Shown here piece by piece: positions 1 to 5,305 of a stretch of 5,305 nt of DNA (the first letter of the stretch is position 1; each line of letters starts with the position of its first letter). The translations under genes and the position numbers were made by a program. The notes under the pieces are model-generated. The model worked only from the letters and a program-made list of their open reading frames with translations, had not been told where the DNA came from and searched no databases. The stretch is from Desulfuromonadales bacterium C00003068 (GTDB lineage: Bacteria; Desulfobacterota; Desulfuromonadia; Desulfuromonadales; Desulfuromonadaceae): assembly GCA_001751155.1 (NCBI GenBank), contig MAXR01000020.1:1-5305 (forward strand), given 5' to 3'.

Positions 1-1037
1 CCGACATTGAAATCAAACACCTTGACCGCCAGCGAGCCGAGAATGCCGGGAAAGTGCTCTGTTTGGCCACAAATGTTGTTGGCAGCAACGCGGCCATGCT
101 TGTTAGCAGTGGAGCCGAGGGGGATATAGACTTTTTTGCCGGTGATGATATCGGTAGATTCAGCACAGTCGCCGACGGCATAGATGGCTGGGTCGCTGGT
201 TTGCATCTGATCATTAACGGCAATAGCACCGGTGGTGCCAAGCTCAATACCAGCATCGCAGGCGAGATCAACAACGGGTCGCACGCCGATGGCTATTAAG
301 ACCAGATCAGCAGCGTAGCTGCCCTGATCGGTAATAACGCGATCAACCGTGCCATCACCTTCAATGCATTGTAGTGGTTCGGCAAGGCGCAGGTTGACCC
401 CTTTATTACGTAGTTCACGGTGAACCAGTGCGGCGGTGCTAAAATCCAATGCCGTGGCCATCACTTGGTCTTTCATCTCCAACAGGGTGACGTTGACACC
501 TCGATGAATTAACGCTTCAGCCACTTCGAGGCCGATTAAACCGCCACCGACAATCACAGCACTTTTGGCTGATTTGGCCAGTGTATCGATCTGGGCGGCA
601 TGATCCATGGTTTTAAGTGGTAGGACACCGCCTAATTCAATGCCCGGAACGGGAGGCATTATAGGCGTGTTGCCTGTTGCCAGTACCAGAGTGTCATAAG
701 GCAGAGTTTGTGTTTCGTTGCTATCGAGGTTGCGTACGGCTACGCTGCGCTGCTCGCGGTCAATGGTGGTGGCTTCGGTACGTGTTAGGGTGGTGAACCC
801 TTTTACTTTACTAAAGAACGCTTCGTCACGTAATACGCCAGCGGGTGTTTTACGCACTTCGTTGAGATCTTCGTAGAGACCTTCAATGTAATATGGCAGC
901 GGACATGCGCCGTAGGAGATCTCTTTGCTGCGATCAATAACGGTGATATTGGCGTGTGCGTCTAAACGTCTCAAGCGGCACGCTGTTTTCATCCCCGCAG
1001 CCACTCCGCCAATGACAACAATATTACGTGTTTCCAT
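1..1037 (-). CDS. FAD-dependent pyridine nucleotide-disulfide oxidoreductase, CoA-disulfide reductase/NADH oxidase type (partial, C-terminus outside window)
   Basis: A flavoprotein that probably uses NAD(P)H to reduce a disulfide, persulfide or oxygen through FAD and a single redox-active cysteine. The visible 345 residues carry the N-terminal FAD-binding motif GGVAAGMKTACRLRR (10-24), which is typical of the CoA-disulfide reductase branch. A candidate redox cysteine, Cys45, lies in the motif YGACPLPYYIEG. An ATG motif, LATG (119-122), precedes the NAD(P)-binding motif VIVGGGLIGLEVAEAL (161-176). The second FAD motif, AIYAVGDCAES, is at 284-294. Start ATG is supported by AGGAGA (1046-1051) eight bases upstream. 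Family members are about 440-450 residues, or about 550 with a C-terminal rhodanese domain, so at least 100 residues, including the dimerisation domain, lie beyond the left edge. It is transcribed divergently from the cardiolipin synthase. Proline directly after Cys45 is unusual, since relatives usually have Gly or Ala there. CoA-disulfide reductase, NADH oxidase and CoA-persulfide reductase cannot be told apart without the C-terminus. The family is certain; the substrate is not. Confidence 0.93.
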   Translation of the reverse strand, partial: METRNIVVIGGVAAGMKTACRLRRLDAHANITVIDRSKEISYGACPLPYYIEGLYEDLNEVRKTPAGVLRDEAFFSKVKGFTTLTRTEATTIDREQRSVAVRNLDSNETQTLPYDTLVLATGNTPIMPPVPGIELGGVLPLKTMDHAAQIDTLAKSAKSAVIVGGGLIGLEVAEALIHRGVNVTLLEMKDQVMATALDFSTAALVHRELRNKGVNLRLAEPLQCIEGDGTVDRVITDQGSYAADLVLIAIGVRPVVDLACDAGIELGTTGAIAVNDQMQTSDPAIYAVGDCAESTDIITGKKVYIPLGSTANKHGRVAANNICGQTEHFPGILGSLAVKVFDFNV

Positions 1038-1080
1038 GCTATATTTCTCCTGACCAAATGAGTAAAACTTCAGAGCTGTA

Positions 1081-1136
1081 TTGGGCTTATGTTGGGCAAC
1101 ACCCTTAAATATCAGCATTAATATAAAGCCAATATC
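1081..1136. repeat. Paired short direct repeats upstream of the oxidoreductase, possible operator
   Basis: TTGGGC occurs at 1081-1086 and again at 1092-1097, 11 bases start to start, close to one helical turn. AATATC occurs at 1108-1113 and 1131-1136, 23 bases apart, close to two turns. They sit about 45-100 bases upstream of the oxidoreductase start codon, where a regulator would bind. The second TTGGGC also forms part of a small inverted repeat, GTTGGGCAAC (1091-1100). Helical phasing is suggestive, but six-base repeats in AT-rich DNA can arise by chance and match no regulator site I recognise. Confidence 0.25.
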
Positions 1137-1237
1137 TTATACTGAATACACCGTGTTTGCTAGCGGCAACCTTATTTTTTACGCTGGTTGGGTGAAAACT
1201 TGGTAGGTTTTGAATTTGTAGCTGTTTTTTATTGTTT

Positions 1238-1265
1238 TTGTTGACTGATCTGCTAGCGTTAAAAT
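1238..1265 (+). promoter_or_regulatory. Possible sigma70 promoter for the cardiolipin synthase
   Basis: A TTGTTG element (1238-1243) and a TAAAAT element (1260-1265) are separated by 16 bases, about 25 bases before the likely start codon. An overlapping TTGACT (1241-1246) is a better -35 match but has no good -10 at normal spacing. The resulting leader would be short. This is pattern matching in T-rich DNA and is weakly supported. Confidence 0.3.
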
Positions 1266-1280
1266 GTTGGTAATTTGTGT

Positions 1281-1286
1281 AGGGGG
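1281..1286 (+). promoter_or_regulatory. Ribosome binding site that decides the cardiolipin synthase start
   Basis: AGGGGG lies upstream of two consecutive ATG codons at 1290 and 1293. Spacing is 3 bases to the first and 6 to the second, which favours 1293. It also lies inside a possible TTG-started extension from 1275, which has no purine-rich site of its own upstream, so that longer form is unlikely. Confidence 0.65.
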
Positions 1287-1292
1287 ACAATG

Positions 1293-2735
1293 ATGATAGA
1301 ATTTTTTTGGATCATCATAATTTATTTTATCTCTTCTGTAGCAGCGCTCCACGTGTTGCTATATAAGCGTGATCCGCGCTCTGCCTTGGGTTGGATTGCG
1401 GTGTGCATCGGTTTGCCGGGTATTGGTGCCGTGCTGTATGCGTTGCTCGGCCTCAATCGAATTCGTAACCGAGCGCGTAGTTGGCAAGATTGTGGTCGTG
1501 GTATTCACTCTACGGTAGCGACGCAAGAGGTTGCGGCCCCCCTTCTCCCACCCTATCAAACTCAAAACTACCAATTACTTCGCCAGCTAGCGGATCGGGT
1601 GACGCGGCGACCATTGATCAGTGGTAATCGCGTGCAACCACTGTTTAACGGCGATCAAGCTTATCCGGAGATGTTAGCGGCCATCGATGGCGCACAGCAC
1701 AGTATCGCCCTTTCAACCTATATTTTTGATACACAGCAGACAGGGCGAACCTTTGTTGCCGCTTTGAAGTCGGCGGCAGAGCGAGGCGTTGAGGTGCGGG
1801 TGCTGATCGATGGTTTAGGTGGTCTTTATTCATGGCCACGCGCCTATCGACTCTTTAAGGGATCACAGGTAAAGGTTGCGCGGTTTTTGCCATTTACCTT
1901 TTTACGCCGTGGTCTCCACTTCAATTTACGTAATCATCGAAAACTGCTGGTTGTTGATGGGGCACTAGCGTTTACCGGCGGCATGAACATCAGTCAGCGC
2001 CATGTTCACAATAGGGGGGAGTCTTCATCAACAGGGGTATTATCCGCAGGTCCAGTGGTTGATCTTCACTTTAAGGTGGAGGGGCCTGTAGTCGGTCAAA
2101 TGCAAGAATCGTTTCGCGAAGATTGGAATTTTACCACGGATGAAACCTTTCAGGGGCGCAGTTATCCCGACGCGGTTGTGGGTGGCGACAGTTTGTGCCG
2201 TGGCATTAGTGCGGGGCCGAATGAGACCTATGAGAAATTGGTGTGGATTGTCGTCGGTGCGCTTAATTGTGCGCGCCAGCGGGTGTCGATTATGACCCCC
2301 TATTTCATCCCCGATAGAATGGTGGTCTCGGCGTTGAACGCGGCGGTTCTGCGCGGTGTTGAGGTGGAGATCATCTTGCCACAGAAAAACAATCTCCCCT
2401 ATGTTCATTGGGCTAGCCGTGGTTCGTTTTGGGAGCTACTTGAATATGGGGTGAAACTCTATTATCAGTCCGGCCCCTTTGTGCATAGCAAACTGCTGTT
2501 GATGGATAATCATTATGCCTTAATTGGTTCAGCCAATATGGATCCTCGCAGTCAACGACTCAACTTTGAGTTTAACCTTGAGGTGTATGATGAAGCGCTC
2601 AACACACAATTACGTGACCATTTTGATACGGTGAAGCAAGCCGCGCAAGTCATTAGCCTCAATGAGATGGAGAGTCGATCTGTCCCTATAAAATTGCGCG
2701 ATAACTTTTTCCGTCTATTCTCCCCATTTCTGTAA
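1293..2735 (+). CDS. cls: Cardiolipin synthase, ClsA-type, phospholipase D superfamily
   Basis: Joins two phosphatidylglycerol molecules into cardiolipin plus glycerol at the inner membrane. The 480 residues match the usual length (E. coli ClsA has 486). The N-terminus has two hydrophobic segments, about residues 3-24 and 31-54, the second in the W-I-A-x-C-I-G-L-P-G-I-G region typical of the PLD-nuclease N-terminal membrane module. Two PLD domains follow with complete HKD motifs: HRKLLVVD (H215, K217, D222) followed by TGGMNIS, and HSKLLLMD (H398, K400, D405) followed by GSANMDPRS. The motif TPYFIPD (about 335-341) and a C-terminal LFSPFL, as in ClsA, complete the family pattern. Both active-site halves are intact, so it should be active. 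ATG 1290 (one extra Met) or TTG 1275 (six extra residues) are less likely starts. It is monocistronic here, divergent from the oxidoreductase and convergent with the operon to its right. ClsA and ClsB-like subtypes are hard to separate by eye, but the two N-terminal hydrophobic segments favour ClsA. Confidence 0.95.
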   Translation: MIEFFWIIIIYFISSVAALHVLLYKRDPRSALGWIAVCIGLPGIGAVLYALLGLNRIRNRARSWQDCGRGIHSTVATQEVAAPLLPPYQTQNYQLLRQLADRVTRRPLISGNRVQPLFNGDQAYPEMLAAIDGAQHSIALSTYIFDTQQTGRTFVAALKSAAERGVEVRVLIDGLGGLYSWPRAYRLFKGSQVKVARFLPFTFLRRGLHFNLRNHRKLLVVDGALAFTGGMNISQRHVHNRGESSSTGVLSAGPVVDLHFKVEGPVVGQMQESFREDWNFTTDETFQGRSYPDAVVGGDSLCRGISAGPNETYEKLVWIVVGALNCARQRVSIMTPYFIPDRMVVSALNAAVLRGVEVEIILPQKNNLPYVHWASRGSFWELLEYGVKLYYQSGPFVHSKLLLMDNHYALIGSANMDPRSQRLNFEFNLEVYDEALNTQLRDHFDTVKQAAQVISLNEMESRSVPIKLRDNFFRLFSPFL

Positions 2736-2744
2736 AATTGCCAG

Positions 2745-4838
2745 TTAATCAACAGGTAGCTTTTCATCGTAGTTCGTCTGTAAAAATTTCTCGCCAAGGG
2801 GTGATTCAACAATCTCACGTAATGCCGCTACCACCTGTGAATCGTAGTAATGGTTCATCTCTTCAAGTTCTGTTAATGCCTCTGCGCTGTTTTTCTTGGT
2901 GCGGTAGGCGCGTGGCTCAACCATGGCACAAAAACTATTCACTACGGATAGCACTCGTGCTGGGAGAATGATGTCATCGCCCTCAAGTCCTTGTGGGTAG
3001 CCGCTACCATCGATCCGCTCATTCATTTGATAAATAGTATCAGGAATCGGTAATTCAAAAGCGATTGGTTGCAGGATACGTGCTGCGTGTTCAACGTGTT
3101 GTTCGATCTCAAGCCTCTCTTCATTGTTGAGGGGGCGTTGTGCCGATAACAGCTCCTTGTTGACAAACATTTTACCAATTTGAGATAAATTAGCAGCAAT
3201 TTCGACCGTTGTTTGCTGTTGGCTGCTGCCCCCAAGTTGTTTTATCACCTCGCAACCCAGCAGCCGCAGGCGACGGCTGTGTCCTGCCAAGTATTGATCG
3301 TTCAATTCAACGGCACTGGCCAAGGCTTTCACTGTACGGAGAATCGCTTTTTCATGTCGTTTCTGTCCTTCAATCAGTTCGGTAATGTTTGTCATCACCG
3401 AAATAATACCGCCAAGGCTACCATCACTCTCAGTCAGGGGAACTTTGGAGATAATAAGATGAAGAGGCTGAGATTTGAAATAGAGTGTCTCTTGGATGTT
3501 GACCTCTTGTCCCGTGGCAATCACGTGTTGATCCCAATGTTCGAGTCGTTTTGCCGTATCAAAACCAAAGACCGCATGGTCGTCGTGAGTTAAAATTTCC
3601 TCCATCGTTCGCCCTAGAGCTTCCATCATCGCCGGGTTGACATATTGGTAGATGCCGCGCAGATCTTTAAGACTGATAAAATCACCAATATTATCGTTAA
3701 CACTGTTGAGAAGCTGGCGTTGGTTGTCAATCTGTGTTGCCAGTGTTTTGAAATGTTGAGCAATTTGGCGATTTTTTAATCCCACTTGTTGAAACCAGAT
3801 GGCACTAAACGTTACGGCAAAAACAATGATCAGCAGTGCTGAAATGCCCCAAGCGATACGAGCATGATGATTTAGTGCTTGTCGAGCCGTATTGTAGTCA
3901 GCTTCTTGGACGATCCACCACGGCAATCCATTGAGCGCTGAAGCAACAGAATAGACGGTGTTAGAGCTACGAATTGAGGTTCTCTTTTTAAACGCGAGTC
4001 CTTGGTCAATTTCGTTGGCAGAGTCTTGTTGGAGCGGGGCAATAAGGTTCGGGCTCCACGGCGTGACAACAGCGGAACCTGTCGTTGTTTTTTGGATCAG
4101 ATAAACGCGTTCGCCATTTTCAGCCAATTGTGATGCGGCAAGGAGTTGGTTGACCTTATCTGTAACAATCTTACTTAAAATGACTACCGCAACGACCTCA
4201 GGTTGTGGTGATGCGGCCTCTAGGGCAAATAGCGGTAGTGCCATATCAAGGATGAGGCCAGCGGGGGTGGCCTGTAGTGCAGAGAACTGAGGTGTTCGAG
4301 TTGCTATGACTTGGCGGCTGAGCTGTTGCTGTTCGGTACTGATATGGCTGATGCCATGATCGGTAGAGACATACGCCTGACCGTTGCGGTGTACGAGTCG
4401 GCCTGAGTGAAAATTAGCGTAGCGAGTGAACTCGATAAACAGGCTTTGAAGTTCAGGTAATTGCGCCATTAACCCTGCTTGATCAGATTGCGTGCTGGCG
4501 CGATTTGGCTTGATAAGATGGGAGATATCGCCCTCAATCTGGTCAACTTCGGTAGCGTAAAGGCGAAACAGGTCGGATTTAACGATGCGATCACCTTGCT
4601 GTATGAGGCCATCTAACCATGTTTCGATCACTTTTGCTTGACTGCTGGCAACCAGTGTTAAGCGTTTATTTAATGAGTTTTCGAATTGCGACTCTTTCTC
4701 TTTGATGCTCCATAGCGGGCCGATAATCGAGCCGAGGGAAATAAGGGTAATGATGGCAAGTGCCAACCATAAAGTACGGCGGTGGGACATCCATCTTACC
4801 GATGTGGCAGGGGTATCAAATAATGGAGTAACGGCCAT
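2745..4838 (-). CDS. Inner-membrane Cache-PAS protein with a degenerate HD-GYP domain, probable c-di-GMP effector
   Basis: A 697-residue signalling protein. TM1 is at about 22-44; a periplasmic region at about 45-325 looks like a double Cache ligand sensor (ending LNGLPWWIVQEAD, 302-314); TM2 is at about 327-350; a PAS domain is at about 372-490 (GIYQYVNPAMMEALGR, then MTNITELIE); the HD-GYP domain is at about 495-680. Active HD-GYP domains hydrolyse c-di-GMP at a di- or tri-iron centre. This one keeps AGHSRR (H520), H581 and DGSGYPQGL (610-618). However, the expected LHDIGK is LSQIGK (S552, Q553), HHE is MNE (605-607), and the metal-ligand Asp of the later VxDxFD segment is Asn634. Catalysis is therefore unlikely; ligand binding is possible. 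There is no GGDEF or EAL domain. The start is supported by AGGAGA six bases upstream. It begins two bases after the LapG-like protease gene, so the two are probably co-transcribed and translationally coupled. Architecture is well supported; the effector role is inference. Confidence 0.92.
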   Translation of the reverse strand: MAVTPLFDTPATSVRWMSHRRTLWLALAIITLISLGSIIGPLWSIKEKESQFENSLNKRLTLVASSQAKVIETWLDGLIQQGDRIVKSDLFRLYATEVDQIEGDISHLIKPNRASTQSDQAGLMAQLPELQSLFIEFTRYANFHSGRLVHRNGQAYVSTDHGISHISTEQQQLSRQVIATRTPQFSALQATPAGLILDMALPLFALEAASPQPEVVAVVILSKIVTDKVNQLLAASQLAENGERVYLIQKTTTGSAVVTPWSPNLIAPLQQDSANEIDQGLAFKKRTSIRSSNTVYSVASALNGLPWWIVQEADYNTARQALNHHARIAWGISALLIIVFAVTFSAIWFQQVGLKNRQIAQHFKTLATQIDNQRQLLNSVNDNIGDFISLKDLRGIYQYVNPAMMEALGRTMEEILTHDDHAVFGFDTAKRLEHWDQHVIATGQEVNIQETLYFKSQPLHLIISKVPLTESDGSLGGIISVMTNITELIEGQKRHEKAILRTVKALASAVELNDQYLAGHSRRLRLLGCEVIKQLGGSSQQQTTVEIAANLSQIGKMFVNKELLSAQRPLNNEERLEIEQHVEHAARILQPIAFELPIPDTIYQMNERIDGSGYPQGLEGDDIILPARVLSVVNSFCAMVEPRAYRTKKNSAEALTELEEMNHYYDSQVVAALREIVESPLGEKFLQTNYDEKLPVD

Positions 4839-4840
4839 GG

Positions 4841-5305
4841 TTAATCTCCTGTCGCGCGTTCTAGAGGCAGCGGTGTTTTGCTGCGTGGCTTAATATGTAT
4901 CCAGCGGTGGTGTTCGTTAACCGAGTATTGCGGCACATAGTGTTGATAGCGGCGGTGCGAAAATACTGGGTTCGATAAATTGTCTAATATGAGAATATCA
5001 TCATTTAAATAAACAGCCAGTACTGCGTGAGTGATCGAGCGGATGGTGTCACGTAGTACGACAATGCGTAATTGATCGGCTTTGAAGCCTAGATAACGCA
5101 GAGCAAAATATTTGCAGATGGCATAGTCTTCACAATCGCCCGAGTGGCGTAAAAATTCGAGCGGTGTTGCCCAGTAATCGTTGCGTTGCCAGATATCTTG
5201 ATCTTGACGGTATGGCCAACGATTAAAAAATCGATTAATGGCGAATAGCTTTTGTCGTGCCGGTGAATCCGCAATTTTTTGCACAAGTTCTTGCCATGCT
5301 GCAGC
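4841..5305 (-). CDS. LapG-like periplasmic transglutaminase-like cysteine protease (BTLCP family; partial, N-terminus outside window)
   Basis: LapG-type proteases are periplasmic, calcium-dependent cysteine proteases that cut the N-terminal retention module of large surface adhesins (LapA type) and so release biofilm cells. The visible 154 C-terminal residues contain the family's hallmark: KLFAINRFFNRW (19-30), DYWATPLEFL (43-52) and GDCEDYAICKYFALRYLG (56-73). The triad is complete: Cys58, His93 (THAVLAVY) and Asp108 (ILDNL), numbered from the right edge. D57 and E59, flanking the Cys, correspond to calcium-binding positions known in LapG. The frame stays open to the window end, reading AAAWQEL before the GTG at 5284, so that GTG is an internal Val and not the start. 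Family proteins are about 200-230 residues, so roughly 50-70 residues, including an expected signal peptide, are missing. It is followed two bases later by the HD-GYP gene. No LapA adhesin or LapD gene is in view; they could lie elsewhere. The family is secure; the in vivo substrate is unknown. Confidence 0.93.
   Translation of the reverse strand, partial: AAAWQELVQKIADSPARQKLFAINRFFNRWPYRQDQDIWQRNDYWATPLEFLRHSGDCEDYAICKYFALRYLGFKADQLRIVVLRDTIRSITHAVLAVYLNDDILILDNLSNPVFSHRRYQHYVPQYSVNEHHRWIHIKPRSKTPLPLERATGD
4845..4850 (-). promoter_or_regulatory. Ribosome binding site of the HD-GYP gene, embedded in the protease gene's end
   Basis: AGGAGA lies six bases before the HD-GYP ATG and overlaps the last codons of the protease gene (Gly-Asp-stop). 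This arrangement supports a shared transcript and translational coupling, and fixes the HD-GYP start at 4838 over the internal Met17. Confidence 0.8.

Larger units (their letters stand above)
1038..1292. promoter_or_regulatory. Divergent intergenic region between the oxidoreductase and the cardiolipin synthase
   Basis: This 255-base AT-rich region must carry the promoters of both divergent genes. On the minus-strand side it contains the oxidoreductase ribosome binding site (AGGAGA, 1046-1051) and two sets of short direct repeats: TTGGGC at 1081-1086 and 1092-1097, and AATATC at 1108-1113 and 1131-1136. On the plus-strand side are T-rich tracts (about 1172-1240), a possible sigma70 promoter and the synthase ribosome binding site. 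A 61-codon reading frame on the minus strand spans much of it, but it shows no protein-like features and no ribosome binding site, so I do not call it a gene. No RNA gene or riboswitch is recognisable. Confidence 0.7.

Noticed and set aside
54..299. 81-codon plus-strand reading frame
   Set aside because: It lies entirely antisense to the oxidoreductase, whose NAD- and FAD-binding motifs are clear on the other strand; it has no ribosome binding site or recognisable domain.
1150..1262. Two copies of TGCTAGCG (near 1158 and 1251) as an operator
   Set aside because: The core GCTAGC is a self-complementary hexamer; two copies over 90 bases apart with no matching flanks are weak evidence.
1105..1290. 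61-codon minus-strand frame in the divergent intergenic region
   Set aside because: Its composition is Asn/Lys/Ser-rich, as expected of translated AT-rich intergenic DNA; no ribosome binding site is seen, and it overlaps the synthase promoter and start region.
1275..1292. TTG start for the cardiolipin synthase, adding six residues
   Set aside because: The only good ribosome binding site (AGGGGG, 1281-1286) lies inside this extension and is correctly spaced for the ATG at 1293.
2040..2408. 122-codon minus-strand frame inside the cardiolipin synthase
   Set aside because: It is antisense to the conserved second half of the synthase and shows no domain or ribosome binding site.
3213..3593. 126-codon plus-strand frame inside the HD-GYP gene
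   Set aside because: It is antisense to the PAS and HD-GYP coding sequence, which has clear family motifs; it has no independent support.
3906..3932. Trp-Trp segment of the periplasmic domain as a LapD-like LapG-binding loop
   Set aside because: Double Cache domains commonly carry a Trp-rich strand at this position, so it is not specific evidence of protease binding.
5089..5286. 65-codon minus-strand frame overlapping the protease
   Set aside because: It is in a different frame from the protease's Cys-His-Asp motifs and resembles no protein; it is a shadow.

Overview
The window looks like ordinary chromosome from a Gram-negative proteobacterium, probably gammaproteobacterial; the exact lineage cannot be fixed from the sequence alone. 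The reasons are a ClsA-type cardiolipin synthase, a LapG-like periplasmic cysteine protease, an inner-membrane Cache-PAS-HD-GYP signalling protein, canonical AGGAG-type ribosome binding sites and mid-range GC. Coding density is high. No tRNA, rRNA, CRISPR array, insertion sequence or other mobile element was seen.

Layout. Bases 1-1037 (minus strand) hold the first 345 residues of an FAD/NAD(P)H oxidoreductase of the CoA-disulfide reductase / NADH oxidase family; its C-terminus lies beyond the window's left edge. A 255-base AT-rich divergent intergenic region (1038-1292) separates it from a complete plus-strand cardiolipin synthase with two intact HKD motifs (1293-2735). The synthase converges, with only 9 bases between stop codons, on a minus-strand two-gene operon. 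Its first gene is a bacterial transglutaminase-like cysteine protease of the LapG type, running off the right edge (4841-5305). Two bases after that stop codon begins a 697-residue membrane protein with a periplasmic Cache-like sensor, a PAS domain and a C-terminal HD-GYP domain (2745-4838).

How the genes may work together. The two operon genes are the interesting part. LapG-type proteases release biofilm adhesins from the outer membrane and are classically held in check by LapD, an inner-membrane c-di-GMP receptor built on degenerate GGDEF and EAL domains. Here the protease is coupled to a different c-di-GMP-family protein, whose HD-GYP domain has lost most of its metal-binding residues: the HD pair is SQ, the HH of the HHE motif is MN, and a later Asp is Asn, while the GYP motif remains. 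This suggests an inactive, ligand-binding HD-GYP domain acting as a receptor in a LapD-like role. That role is inference. The oxidoreductase and the cardiolipin synthase have no evident functional link to the operon.
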